Assembly: GCA_033675265.1 (NCBI GenBank)
Contig: JAUJYZ010000074.1
Location: 434,001 to 498,000, forward strand
Length of the DNA: 64,000 nucleotides
DNA from: Actinostola sp. cb2023
Taxonomy: Eukaryota; Cnidaria; Anthozoa; Actiniaria; Actinostolidae
Direction of reading: 5' to 3'
The notes below the pieces were generated by a model. The model did no database searches, had not been told where the DNA came from, and was given only the letters and a program-made list of their open reading frames with translations. Shown here piece after piece: positions 49,507 through 62,522 of this stretch. The first letter of the stretch is position 1. The number at the start of each line of letters is the position of its first letter. The position numbers and the translations under genes were made by a program.

Positions 49507-50960
49507 AGGCTTAATTTAAGCTGAAACATGGCCTTGCAGCCAATAATCTGAAATGCGCCCATCATTACCATGCAATATTTATTTTTTTTCATAAGGTGTC
49601 TTTCCAACTGGAAATATAACATTTTTATTCGTACTTAATTTCGCGAGTGACGTCACTAAAATCGCGAAATTAAAGCCTCGCGAAAAAAAATTTCTTTGTA
49701 CTTTTGTGCGAAAAAATACCCAGGGAACGGTTTGTTCAGATCGACAACCATTTGCAACATGAAAAATAAACGTTAACAATATTTGTATAGCGAAATAAGG
49801 TAAGTTTTTTTTTTTGAAAACATAACGCGTCTTATGCTTGCGTCACTACTAAAACAAGGCTTAAGTTAAAGACATAAACACCTTGCAGCCAATATTGCGC
49901 TGAAATGCGCTGATCATTACCATGCAATATTTATATATTTAGGACATAAGGTGTCTTTTATACTGGGAATATAATACCTTATTCGTACTTAATTTCGCGA
50001 GGCTTTAATTTTTAAAATCGAAAAAATTAAAGCCTCGCGAAAAAAAAGGCTCTCGGACTTTAAACACGCGAAATATAATACCCAGGGAAAAAATACATAT
50101 CGAAACCATTTAATCAACATGAACAATAAACGTTATTTAATATTTGTATAGCGAAATAAGTTGGTTTTTTTTTGAAAAAATAACGCGTCTTATGCTTGCG
50201 TCACTACTAAAACAAGGCTTAAGTTAAATTATAAACATGGCCTTGCAGCCAATATTGCGCTGAAATGCGCTGCATCATTACCATGCAATATTTATATATT
50301 TAGGACATAAGGTGTCTTTTATACTGGGAATATAATACCTTATTCGTACTTAATTTCGCGAGGCTTTAAGTTAAAATCGCGAAATTAAAGCCTCGCGAAA
50401 AAAAAGGCTCTCGGACTTTAAACACGCGAAATATAATACCCAGGGAAAAAATACATATCGAAACCATTTACAGTGCGACTACACTAACCAAGGCCACCCA
50501 AGCAAATTTTCATACAAATTATCCAATCACAATTGAGTATTTAAACAATAGAATCTGCACAAATTGTCAAATTTTCGCTTTAAAAGCATATATTTTACTT
50601 TATATGTGTATGTATATGATCAAGAGTGAACAAGAAACAGTTTAAATTGTAGAATTCGACATTTTGTTATTCAGCGTCACAAATGTGATTAGAAAATTTG
50701 ATTCAAAATTTGTTTGGGTGGCCTTGGTTAGTGTAGTCGCACTGTAATCAACATGAACAATAAACGTTATTTAATATTTGTATAGCGAAATAAGTTTTTT
50801 TTTTTTTATAAATGTTGTTGACACCGCGCTTTTGCGAAATTTAATGCTCTTTTTTCATTTTCTCTTATCGAAATCGCGAAAATAAAGCCTCGCGAAATAC
50901 TGTCTTAACAAAATCGCGAAATTAAGTACGCGCGAAATTAAGTACGAATAAGGTATTTTG
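49507..50960. repeat. Three tandem copies of a 350-360-bp unit
   Basis: Units start near 49507, 49856 and 50216 with aggcttaagttaa, each followed by ccttgcagccaatat, ggtgtctttta and cgcgaaattaaagcctcgcg. The second and third are nearly identical; the first is diverged. The third is split by a MITE at 50471-50744. Confidence 0.9.
50471..50744. mobile_element. 274-bp TA-flanked MITE with visible empty site
   Basis: TIR cagtgcgactacactaacca and complement, TA at 50469-50470 and 50745-50746. The sister repeat unit at 50107-50120 retains the uninterrupted site ccatttaatcaac. Confidence 0.95.
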
Positions 50961-52534
50961 TAAAGGGAGACGGGGAATGTTTTTCTACACGGACTTTGGA
51001 TAAATAATGAATCAATGAATAAGAATTTCACCTAAAACTACAAGAAGTTTCAAATAAAGAAATGCACAGCAGAACTGACCTCGTTGACCAAACTTAAGCT
51101 AATATTTATACTGTATGTGAAAGCGATTTACACTTTTCACTTATTAGGGACCTTACGAATCGAAGACGGAATGGACGACGAGGAGGTCAGAGAAACAATA
51201 GCGTTAATTAGAAATTTCAATAACTTCTTGTTGGAATGCATGAAATGAGCCCGATTTGGTCTTACTTCAGGCGTTCTGTGCAAATCTACAACGTCGTTGC
51301 AACGAGGACGTCAGTTCGATATTTGTGCAGATAGTTGTTTTCAGTCAACCGGACCACAAAAAGATGATGTCATTCGTGAAAGGCGGCGCAAATTTAGTGA
51401 AAACACGGAAAATGAAACAATTATGAAAGTAATAAACAACAAAACACTTTATTTGACTTTCGTCGTCCTTGACGTCGTCGTCCTGTTAGGTGGCGAGAAA
51501 ACGCAATATACGCCACTTTACTTCATTCTATAGCGTTGTATACCATCCAAAGCACCCATATACGTCAAAACCCGCAAACAATGTGAATCTGTAACCATAT
51601 CGGGTTTAATAATTATTATATTTGTAATTGATTATATTGGTTGAGCAATGATTTTGCGCGCTGTGATTGGTTGAATAGATGTCTTCGATTCCGTACCGTG
51701 ACAGTAACTCCGTGCCGTAGGTTAACTTTCCCACTCATACGAAAACGACTATGTTGCACAGTTTAAGTGTTTATACTCTACCCATTTTATTCCACCATTT
51801 TGTTATTTTCGAAAAGCAGTATTTTGGTCAGGTTTGTACACCAACTGCAACCATCCATTACACGAGAAGTATTCAGTATCACACCCTACCGGCCTATCCT
51901 TTGATAAGTACCAGCACTATTTTACATCTTCTAAACAATAAAATGAACTATGAACTGTGTTTCCTGCCGTTTCTCGGTTTCAAACACCGATGATGAATGA
52001 ACCTTGAGTGCATTCTGACGTCGGCTACTTTTGGTTGCCATGGAGATATAGAGCGATGACATCATGTCACTTCTCTCTTCATCTGAGAGTTTCATCTCGG
52101 CAAAGTTACTGCAGAAGAAGGATAGACGAAACTTCCCTGCTGCATGACAGTCTCCTTTTCTGTCTTGGAAAAAAGCTAGGGGAAGCGACGAAACAATCGT
52201 TTATATGAAGAGAATTTCGGAACTATGGCCGTAGAAACACTGAATACACAAATCAGAATGGTCCCACTGAAGTAAAAAGTAATATTGATCTCTCTATTGT
52301 AGACAGGGTTTGTTGTCGCCTCGGTAATCAAAAAATTAGCTTGAATGACGTGAGGGAAACTGATCGTGAAACTCCTTGAGGGCTGTGTGCACACATTGAC
52401 GCTATCGATGACTGACTCTGCGGTGAAGTATTTATTGTTAATGCGCAAAAATAATGTGCACTTTAAAGCTGATGGCTACTGCAGGCGACCTGTCTGGCCA
52501 GTGGTGTTGCGGTTGATACTGCTAATGGTGATGA
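50961..52534. other. Intergenic, no confident gene
   Basis: A minus-strand frame at 52448-52176 encodes VIQANFLITEATTNPVYNRE and a hydrophobic stretch but has no convincing splice context or recognisable family. Nothing else stands out. Confidence 0.3.
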
Positions 52535-52772
52535 TCAGTTATCCGATGGTTAGCGCCTCTCCACTCTGGACAACCGAGTGTTAGATAGCGCACTACCGTT
52601 GGTAAATCCTTATCCAGTCAGGACTTTCCAATACAGGCCCCGGATGCACGAAAGGTGAATAGCGCTATATCGACCAGTCTTATCCAACGGATAAAACTGA
52701 TGCAGTTATCCAATAAATTTTATCCTGTGGATAGGACTTATCCGTTGGATAGCGCTATTCACCTTTCGTGCA
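52535..52772. mobile_element. Palindromic MITE, relative of 10838-10934
   Basis: Complete copy 52645-52772 with ends tgcacgaaaggtgaatagcg / cgctattcacctttcgtgca; a partial copy precedes it (52535-52618). Inner tatccgttggata motifs. Confidence 0.8.
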
Positions 52773-53141
52773 ACCAACCGCTCATGCAATACATTCTGAC
52801 TATTGAAGTTCATAGTCTGTCCATCTTTCATCAATTTCCTGCAGAGCAAGAAGAATAGACCTGACAAAACTCCCTTCTTCACCATGCAATACAAACACGA
52901 ATAACTTGTCATTGACAGTTTTTTTGTTTCAGTCAATGTAAATATGCGGAAACGTGCGACGTCTTGAAAACAAACCCGCTTTTCAAACGTTAACTAAGGA
53001 TGAATGAAACCCTTTTTATCATCGTTTAAAAAATATCAAAGTGATTTCGCGTCGTGGTTTCCTACGCTTCTCTCGTGTAAACTGAACCTGGAGACGTCAT
53101 CATACTCAACAAAAACTGCAGAAAGACTCGTTTGTATTCTA

Positions 53142-54212
53142 TACAAATACGTACGGAGTGCCAAAAACACATGTGATGGACTCGTGACGTTTCTCGTTCA
53201 GGATAAAACGTGAAAAACACAATGATGAAATAGATAGAGACAGCAATAGACGTCTGCAGACCCGCGCATGTGTATACTTGACATAAATGTATAAATCATC
53301 TATAGTGAACGATAAGCAAGTCTTCAGTTTCAGTGCTACTTTGTGTCTAGTCTGTCTCGCTTTAATATGAGAAGACTTCCCTCAGTGAGGCGTTTATCAG
53401 TTTTTGTGTCCGTGGAATTGATCATGAATCGACTCGCTTAATTTCTCTAAGAGAAACTGATCAGTTGAATTGAAAACAAGTTGGAAAGACCCCCCAGTCA
53501 CTGTCATCGTCTATGATAGTGGCTGATGATGTAACAACCATTACAGTCATATCAGTGGTTTTCTCTTATCAGGTATTAAAGATCAAGGAGCTTTGGGTAA
53601 GATCAACCATTACCTGGCTGACTGATTTAGCTTTGATAAGAGAGCGAAGAAACGGAAATGAGATTTAGGAAAAACAAATAAAGGGAAATAGAACAGACTT
53701 GAGACAGGAAAAGGAAGAAGTCGTTTAATGTCTTGATTTGGTTTTCTATTTCTATAGTAATCAGTCGTTGCCTTACCGGGATGGGCTGGGAAAGGCGCCG
53801 GATTAAATAGATCTTTGATGCTATTATGTGAACAATTCTCTACTAAGACAGATGGTTTGGTATGTTGGGCTGGGTTAGGGTGATGGAGGGTATGGTAGTA
53901 TGTATACTTTGTATATATAAGGTATATCTAGTATTACATGGGTGAACTTGACGTATCTAGGGGAGAGGGAAGTCACGGTCTAATAACCCCCCAGCCCACC
54001 CATCCCTGTCGACCGTTTTTAATTGACTAAAATGGTATTTACTAATTGGTAACCACGGAACACACTTACTACACACAAAGTTTAACTCCAGATGGCATTA
54101 ACGTCTTCTACTTCAGTTAGTTCAAACTGTTTTCGCGGAGTGAAATTTTGTCCCTTGGAATTCCGACCTTTAAGGTGTATTCAGGATCTCTTTCATTCTG
54201 AAACTGTATATT
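53142..54212 (+). repeat. Left copy of segmental duplication
   Basis: About 1.07 kb, direct repeat of 60192-62772 once the insertions in the right copy are removed. Shared blocks include gacgtctgcagacccgcgca, gctactttgtgtctagtct, aagaccccccagt and ggtctaataacccccc. Confidence 0.85.
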
Positions 54213-54658
54213 TTGTTTTATGCGTCCATGCGACTAATTGACCTTTTGACGTCACCCGGTACACATCAATTTTGTTCTGACGCAGTGTAGACGGTCGATT
54301 AGCGTTGTTAGTCCTGCATGTTTGGTTGGCACTGTACTGCAAGATATCTCGTTGTACTTATTCAAGGTTCTACGACATAAAACGAACGTTCTACCAAGGT
54401 ATGGTTACCCTTAGATAGACATTTAAAATTAAGCGCTTTGTGTACGTGCATTTCAACAGTATTGAACATTAAAGTACATAGACAACCACGTTAAACACAA
54501 GAGACTTTACTTTAAAATGCAGCTGCAAATAAGCGCTTGAAAACCAGACGTTGGGCCATGAAAACGCATGTCCTCGTTTGAACAAATTAAACTACTGAAA
54601 AAAGCGCGATTATTAGAAATATATTTTTAGTGGAGTAATTTTAAGCGACTAATCGACT
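54213..54658. other. Spacer, nothing recognised
   Basis: Sequence between the duplication and the Pack-MULE-like element. Ends in actaatcgact (54648-54658), the left target-site copy. Confidence 0.4.
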
Positions 54659-55739
54659 AGGCTCAGTATCCAGCCGCTGGGGTTTCGTGCGCCCGCGATA
54701 CTCTCCCCCTCACGGCTGGGCGCACGAGCTTGTCCTTTGTTTTTGTCAACCAATCAGAAATCTGCCCCCCAGTTTTTAGGGGGCATAAATTAAAAATGGC
54801 GTGATGGAGAGTTTTGATGCTTGTGAATATGCCCTTGGCTTGAGAAGTTTAATTTAGAGAGTTTTAAAGAAAAACAGCGTTTAGCTTTGAAAGAAATTGT
54901 TCTGGGAAAGAATGTCTTCGTTGTTCTTCCTACTGGCTCTGGAAAATCTCTAATTTTCCAAGCTGCTCCACTCGTCTTTGACCTCGTGATATCGCCGCTA
55001 GTGTCTCTCATGAAATACCAAGTTAACTTCCTTTCATCAAAGGGCATTACAGTTGATTTCACACAACTTTGGCCGCTCCGATTGCGAAGTTTAACTGGCT
55101 TGGTTCAGTGAACCGTGAGTAATGTTTATGTCTCGAATTCAAATATTTGCTAGAATTGCATCTCAAACGAAATGTTTCAAAAAGTGTATTTCAAACTGCA
55201 TTATGGAGATAAAGCCCTTTCATAGCGATGTCGTTCATCCTCAAAATCGACTTTGAACTATAGTTTTGATGAGTTTTTGAAACCATCGTGTTATCAGCTT
55301 CAAACATCTACTGGTCAATTTCACTTTGAAGTTCCGAAGTTCGTTAGCAAACTTGGGAATTGCGAACGAACTTCGCAATCGGAGCGGCCAAAGTTGTGTG
55401 AAATCCATTTTTGGAGCAAGAAGATGAGTCTATGAAATGTGGCGTGTTGTGCAAGATTGAAGACACATTTCCTCCCAAAGACATCCGTTTCCTTTAATTT
55501 TCTTCCTGTTTTTGGCAAATGATACAACCACTCTGGTTATTTAGGACAAACAAATCGAGCGCGAATAAAGTTTGAGTAAATTGGATTTTCAACCGAATAG
55601 AATTTCACTTCCGCTTCCGTTTTTATATTTATTTATGCTAATTACATACGTCACGGACACGCTTTCAAGCCTGTGCGCCCAGCCGTGAGGGGGAGAGTAT
55701 CGCGGGCGCACGAAACCCCAGCGGCTGGATACTGAGTCT
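54659..55739. mobile_element. Pack-MULE-like TIR element carrying a RecQ fragment
   Basis: TIRs of about 70 bp (cagtatccagccgctggggt, ctccccctcacggctgggcg) are almost identical between ends, and actaatcgact flanks directly on both sides (54648-54658, 55740-55750), an 11-bp target duplication. Long TIRs plus 9-11-bp duplications are typical of Mutator-like elements. No transposase inside; the cargo is a helicase gene fragment. A nested hairpin (tttcacacaactttggccgc / complement) spans 55055-55405. Confidence 0.75.
54804..55062 (+). pseudogene. RecQ-type DNA helicase fragment
   Basis: After a short ATG-led stretch (MESFDACEYALGL) the frame shifts by one base near 54845 and continues FNLESFKEKQRLALKEIVLG, then FVVLPTGSGKSLIFQ (Walker A, Lys in GSGKS) and VISPLVSLMKYQVNFLSSKG (motif Ia). 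The roughly 15 residues that normally separate motifs I and Ia in RecQ/WRN-type helicases are missing, and all later helicase motifs are absent. A captured, non-functional N-terminal piece. Confidence 0.7.
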
Positions 55740-56406
<667 letters not shown>

Positions 56407-59400
56407 ATGCACCTTACGTTACTTGTCACGTTAATTCTCGTGTCACACGCACGTGTTGGGCGGACACGAATGTGTGACACGCGGTATTGCCAGTGCGCAA
56501 AGGATGTCGGGACGTTTGTCGCTGCTAAATGTAAAATTGAAAAATTTGAGGACCTGAGAAACTGCATCCAAACTCCAAGCCGAGTTTCTACTCTGTAAGT
56601 ATTATCTTTAGTGGAATATGAATCATTTGGTGGGGAATTAATGAAGTGATTTTTTATTTCAAATATTGAATAGGTTTGTGTGTCACTGATGTACTAAAAA
56701 AATGGCGAATTGCATTTTTAACCACAATCCTTTGCGCGCAAAAAAAGTGCTTTTGCGTGCAAAGGATTGTGGTTAAACTTTCAGAACTGACAAATCGGAA
56801 CAGAGAATTTTGATGACGAGTTAAGATTCGCTTAATTGCTGGTTTGTGGTTGTGTGTTGGTGGTACAGACAAGAAGCTAATGAGGAATGCTTTTTGCACC
56901 AACATGGCAGCCATGACGTCATGTGCATACCAGCAACAGTACGCAGAGTATTGTACAGCCATCATCATATTAGTAGGGTGAATTGATGATTCATTCAATG
57001 GATATTTGTTTGTCGTTTCTATAGTGATATTTCGTCCAATCATCTCTGCGATATACCAACATCTGCCTTTGCTGGCTTCGATAACCTCGTGAATCTGTAA
57101 GTATGTAGTTCTACCATGGTACATCGATCTTCTATCGTCTCACTATACAAATATTATATGAAAACATGAATCATTTCTGAGGAGCGCGCATTTTTAGAGT
57201 CAAGTCTTTAAATACTAATAATGTACAATGTCAAATAATAATATTAATAATAGTAACAAAAAAATAAACTGTACAAATTCACTAAAAAACGCCTGCTGTA
57301 TTTACATTTAATTAGCCACTTTAGAAACGAGTGGAGGACTGGGAACGAGTTTTAAGAATTAATCTAATTAAAAAATGAACCCCATCACAAGAAAGAGCAT
57401 ATCAGAATTAGTAAGTTTTAGGAGTTTGATAGGGTTTGGAGAAACAGCAACTGAACTGCAGACATTTAAAAACGCAAAAATTACAAAGAAATGTATGGTT
57501 ACTCGGGAAAAGCGTCCTATACTAAACATACATTTCTTTGTAATTTTTGCGATTTTTGGAAAGCTGTTACTCGTTCAATATCTAACAACACCTTTTGAAA
57601 CTTTGTAATAATGCTAATTCTGATATGCTCTTTCTTGTGATGGGGTTCATTTTTTAATTAGATTAATTCTCAAAACTCGTTCCCAGTCCTTTACTAATTA
57701 CTAAGTGGCTAATTACGAAATGGCAATGGTGAGCCTCTAACGCTCATGTGCACAGTTCTTAAAATCTCGAAGGACAGGCGTGTTCTTAGCCACGTAATCA
57801 CTACGGCGTAAGACTCCCCGTTCTTTCTTGAAAGTTTCTTTTTATAGAGTCAAGTCTGCTTGAGATACCTTACTTAACTACGAACCCTAGACCGAATTCC
57901 TTCTACAAATAATTCTAAAAAAAGCAAACTAGCTTACTGCGTACCAGTATCATTGTGAAACATGATGGAGATTTTGCCAGCTTATCGATCACGTGACATT
58001 TACGTTTCTATGGTTACAGGTCTTTGGCCAATAACAATATCGAAGTCATAGGAAACAAGAGTTTACAGGGACTCACACGTTTGCAATACTTGTAAGTCAG
58101 TAGTTTGTCGTTATTCTTGTTGGAAAAATAGAATAGATTTAAAATGATTGGCGCAGATTCTTATTTAGATGAAGCAAGTATAGTCCAAGGACTCAGCAAA
58201 GACCAAAACAACGTATATTTTTAGTGACTATATTACTATATTATATTCTAGCCACCATACTGATAGAGTAATGTTATTTAAACAGTGATTCTCACTCTCA
58301 TAGAAATCTCAAAGACAACAAACTTATCAAGTGGCGTGGGAATCTTACTGCGCAAACTCCAAAATTAAAAGTCATTGACGTCACAGGAAACGGTCTTTGG
58401 TTGCCTGGCAACAACATTCTTGGTCTCCAAAGCCTCCAAATCGTTATAGGAGCAAACTGGAGCAAAACGTGTACGCAGTGTACCCTGGTGAGGAACGATA
58501 GTCACCATGGCAACGAGATACAAAGCTTCAAAGATGGCGAATTCTTCCATGGTCGCGAAGGAGAATGTCGCGCGATGAAATACGTGGTTTCAGATCAACT
58601 CCATCGATTCGCAAGTCATGGTTTTTATTCGAACTGTTTTGAGGAGAATACTACGTGTTATAGCACGCTTGTGGAGTCAATACCGATCCACCGATGCTGG
58701 GATATGGATAATTATATACTCAATATCGAATTTCTCCTCGGACCCATCGCTGTGGTTCTAAACTCACTTGTTCTTTTTATAACTTTGTTAACGCCGAAAC
58801 TACGTAAAAACGTAGCTATGATTTTAGTCTGTAACATCGCTATAAGCGATCTATGTTTATCCGTCTACGCAATTCTCATAACAAGCGTACGTAAGATGCC
58901 TTACGTAAAGTTCTACGTCGTTATGGATTACGTTTGTCCGTGTTTGGGATTCCTGTGGCTCATGGCGCAATGCGTGACGGTAATGACGTTGGTCTTCTTG
59001 ACAATTGAACGTTACCTCGCTATTGTGTACTGCATGTCGCCAGCCGTGCGCATGCGTCAAAAGCTGGCTCTAAAGTGCGCTGCTTCTTCGTGGGTCGTTG
59101 CTATAGCAATCGCGATTCTTCCAGTCTCTGGTATAGGCGTATATACCTCCAACACGTACTGCATTCCAATGAACCGTAGGAAAGACATACCGCATATGTA
59201 TGGCTTCAGTATTGGTATCGCCTTGACCGCCATACTCCTCTATCTAGTAACACTACCTCTCTATGTTCGCATCTATCGCTTCGTCAGACAGAGTGGAATG
59301 GAAGGTTTTAGTCGAGCGGACAGTTCTGTCGCAAAGAAGATCGCGGTGATGGTCGGCTGCAACATGTTTTTCTTCTGTCTACCGATATTCATAGGTTTCC

Positions 59401-59666
59401 TGTGGGTGTCGTTTCACGTCACAAAGGGACTGGATCCTATCGTGAAGGAGATAATCACCGGTGTTATACCAACCATTGCGTTTACGTTCAATAGTCTGAT
59501 AAACCCACTGTTATACGCGTACAGGAATAAGAGCTTTGTAAACGCTTTGGGTGAGAGATTTGAACTACTGAGAACCAAGGCCAGAGCGTGGTCGCTATCG
59601 AACAGTCCTCCAACGCCTCAACGCACTTGTACTGAAGAAGTGAATATGATAAATAACGTTCGCTAG
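56407..59666 (+). CDS. Short LRR-containing class A GPCR, LGR-like (4 exons, 564 aa)
   Basis: Exons 56407-56594, 57025-57096, 58020-58091, 58304-59666; all introns phase 2; total 565 codons. The N-terminus is a signal peptide (MHLTLLVTLILVSHARVG) followed by an LRR-cap-like Cys cluster (CDTRYCQCAKD, AAKCKIE). Exons 2 and 3 are each exactly one 24-residue leucine-rich repeat (LDISSNHLCDIPTSAF, LSLANNNIEVIGNKSL); a third repeat starts exon 4 (LNLKDNKLIKW). A Cys-rich hinge precedes seven TM helices (from about residue 248). Class A marks: NIAISD with Asp293 in TM2, conserved ECL1/ECL2 cysteines, ERY (346-348) in place of DRY, NPLLY (511-515) in TM7. Glycoprotein-hormone/relaxin-type LGRs usually carry 9 or more repeats, so this ectodomain is much reduced. 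Ligand unknown. Confidence 0.88.
56697..56776. repeat. Hairpin copy of the accacaatcctttg dispersed repeat
   Basis: aaccacaatcctttgcgcgc and its complement face each other. The single-arm version occurs at 13.78 and 19.3 kb. In LGR intron 1. Confidence 0.7.
57312..57713. mobile_element. About 400-bp fully self-complementary MITE in LGR intron 2
   Basis: Ends attagccacttta / ctaagtggctaatt; long arms including gaaccccatcacaagaaaga; centre aaaattacaaagaaatgta is also inverted. Frames inside are artefacts. Confidence 0.85.
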
Positions 59667-60191
59667 ACGAATGCCATAGTTACCATAGTTACTATTGTTA
59701 CCATAGTTACCATAGTCACCATAGTTACCATAGTAAACAATCGCTCGCTGTACATTGTAAGCTGACTGAAGACGAGTGGGAAAAATCTCATACTAATTTT
59801 GTTGCCAAATATTGAATTGACGGTTCTATGGAAACTGCATGCCGAGCAACATGAATACATCGTTTGTTCACCCCTGCAATGGTTGTGGACCACCCCTGCA
59901 ATATTGTTGTAGGCCACCCCTGCAATTGTTGTGGACCACCCCTGCAATGGTTGTAGACAAGCATATTGACGTAAAGTGTACTCCTACTTCTGCAATATTG
60001 CGCAGAACAATAATATGAATTTTAATAATTTATTAATTTATATAGCGCAACAATGTGTTCCATTATGGGCAGTATTAATTATTATTGCACTGTGTGTTGA
60101 TGTATTTCCTTATTATTCGTAGCAATATTACAACTTTGCGGGATTAGTACTAGAATATGTGGGTCGGGAAATTAAATGCGCATGTGCGTCT
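59667..60191. repeat. 3' flank of LGR gene with short tandem repeats
   Basis: ccatagtta repeats at 59680-59735 and ccacccctgcaat...ttgt repeats at 59873-59952. No gene seen. Confidence 0.7.
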
Positions 60192-60530
60192 GTACAAATA
60201 CGGAGTGCCAAAAATATATGTGATGGACTCCTCATGACGTCTCTCGTTCAGGATAAAACGTACGTAAAAAAGACAATGATGAAATATAGATAGAGACATC
60301 AGTAGACGTCTGCAGACCCGCGCATGCGTATACTTGACATAATCATCTCAGTGCACGGTAAGCAAGTCTGTTTTCAGTGCTACTTTGTGTCTAGTCTCAC
60401 AGCTTATGAGAAGACTTCGCTTATGAGGCGTTTATTTTTGTCCGTGGACTTGATAACGGACCGATAATGAGTCGGCTCGTTGAATTTCTCTAAGAGAAAC
60501 TCATTGAATTATGTCAAAGTGAGTGAAAAA

Positions 60531-61530
60531 CCCCGGGGGGGGGAGGGGTACTCCCATATATACGCTATATAGGTATGTGCCCCCAAATAGGGTATGGTTT
60601 TTGAACCTCCAGATCCTTAAATGGGGTACCATATTTTGCTTTTTCACCAAAAAATAAAATATTCGATCTGTAATTTGGGTACACTTTTTTTATTTTGACT
60701 AAAAAATCCGCTTAAGGTGATTCCCTTGAAAAAGAAGCAAATCCTAGAATTTTCTATAACTTGGCATGGTGATACATTACGGTATGGAGTTTCAAAAAAT
60801 GCGCTAAAAACAGGGGGTCACCGCGCTCATTTTTGCGCTACACTGCTTTAAAAGACAAACTATTAATAATGAACTAAGGTGTTTGCTATAGCTTTTGTAT
60901 CTCTAGCCTACCGTCTGATAGTAAGAAAATGCTCGAAGTTTGAATAGTTGTCGAAAAATAGAACAAAAAAACACAGATGTTCGAACTACCGAGAGGGTCT
61001 AAAAATCGATACTCCGTGTCTCCGTATGCTTTCATTCAATTTTTTTTATGTTTGAAATCCTAACTTTTTTTAATACTTTGCTATGAACTATAGTGTGATG
61101 AAAGTTATTGAATAAAAAATGGGGGTCACCGTGCTCGTTTTCGATTTATTTTGAAAAAACTTCAGTTACACTTGAAATATTTAACGATTTCCAATGGTCT
61201 CGCGAGCTCGATGGCGTAAGTTAGCGCGCGCTCGTCAACTAAAATTTTATTCAGAATCGTGCGCAGTAGAGCGTGCGCAATGTAAAACAAGGGAATCACC
61301 TTAACGTAACATCCAGCGTATGAACTTCTGATATTATCGATTTCCAAAGTAATAGTATTAACTTTTTCCTCAAATTGGGTCTATATTTCAGTTACAAATC
61401 CTTGGAAAGGGTATGAATTTTCCAATTTGTCATCCTTAAATAGGGTCAGGGTTTCGACATCCCGGGGGCACACCCCTATCCTAAATTTCCGGGAGTACCC
61501 CCCCCCCCCCCCGGGGGGGGGGGGGGGGGT
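60531..61530. mobile_element. Outer MITE (poly-G/C ends) disrupted by a second element
   Basis: Ends ccccggggggggg... / ...ccgggggggggg plus inverted ggggtactcccat and gggagtacccc blocks; flanked by gtgaaaa on both sides. The uninterrupted site in the left duplication copy reads attgaaaacaagttgg. Contains the TTAA element at 60716-61300. Confidence 0.75.
60716..61300. mobile_element. TTAA-flanked MITE nested in outer MITE
   Basis: Ends ggtgattcccttg / caagggaatcacc with TTAA at 60712-60715 and 61301-61304. Its ends resemble those of 47288-47966 (ggtgactcc), so a common piggyBac/Kolobok-type transposase probably mobilised both. Confidence 0.8.
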
Positions 61531-62002
61531 GAAAACTAGGAAAGACCCCCCAGTGACTGTCATCGCTTATAATAGTGGATGATGTAACAACCATTGCAGC
61601 ACGGGTTACTTAAGTAAGTCATAAGAGTGGTGTTTTTTAAAATGTCTTATCAGGTACGGCTAAGATCAAGGAGCTTTGGTTAAGATCAACCATTACCTGG
61701 CTGACTGATTTAGCTTTGATAAGAGAGCGAAGAAACGGAAATGAGATTTAAGGAAAAACAAATAAAGGTAAATAGAGCAGACTTGAGACAGGAAAACGAA
61801 GAAGTCGTTTAATGTCTTTATTTGGTTTTCTATTTCTAGTAATCAAGTCATTGCCGGGATGGGCTGGGAAAGGCGCCGGATTTATAGATCTTTGATGCTG
61901 GTTTGGGCTGGGTTAGGGTGATCATCAGGGTAAGGTAATATGTATACTTTGTACATAACGTATATCTAGTATTACATGGGTGAACTTGATGTAGATGGGG
62001 GT

Positions 62003-62522
62003 AAGTGTGTTAAACAATACTTTTAACACACCTGTCTTAGTATTGAAGACAGAATGACATAGATAACCACAGATGTACAATGTAACCCATATTTATAATT
62101 ATTATTATATATTTTATTGATGTATATATGTATTTAGCTTTTTCAGAATTTTTTATATGAATTTATAGTTTGATAATTTATTTATTATATATATAGTATA
62201 TGGCCCACTACTCTGTAGTTTGAACACTTTGGCATGGTACAGTGAACCTTTTAAACTGCCTTGTTGCAAGCTTGCTTGCTTCATAGCTAAGGTTCAGTCT
62301 GAAACCTCTGTTCTGCACTGATGAGCTCACAAAGAGCGAAACAGTACTGTCTGCAGATTGAGTATTTTATATTTTATATTTATATGTAGAATAAGGGAGT
62401 GGTGTATTGTCCAACGATGACTTTCATAGTAGATATTTATTTATAGATACTGGACTTCTTGTTAAGACCAGACAAAGTGTTCATTAACACTGATAGATTC
62501 TCCATATATAAATAATCACCAA
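62003..62522 (+). mobile_element. About 520-bp hammerhead-bearing insertion
   Basis: Present only in the right duplication copy. AT-rich left half, unique right half containing a complete hammerhead motif. No ORF. Probably a small ribozyme-bearing retroelement fragment (retrozyme or Penelope-like). Confidence 0.6.
62312..62357 (+). ncRNA. Hammerhead self-cleaving ribozyme (type I, short stem III)
   Basis: All core elements are present in order: stem I TCTGCA, CTGATGA box (62318-62324), stem II GCTC-ACAAA-GAGC, GAAA box (62338-62341), minimal stem III ACAG-TA-CTGT, cleavage dinucleotide TC (cut after C62351), stem I closing strand TGCAGA. Every helix is perfectly paired. The 2-nt stem III loop is like hammerheads of metazoan retrozymes and Penelope-like elements, which tend to cleave better as dimers. 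Confidence 0.85.

Noticed and set aside
52176..52448. Minus-strand 90-codon frame with hydrophobic stretch
   Set aside because: No family resemblance, weak splice context and no neighbouring exons; kept only as a remark.
57375..57608. 77-codon plus-strand frame
   Set aside because: Lies wholly within the self-complementary MITE at 57312-57713.
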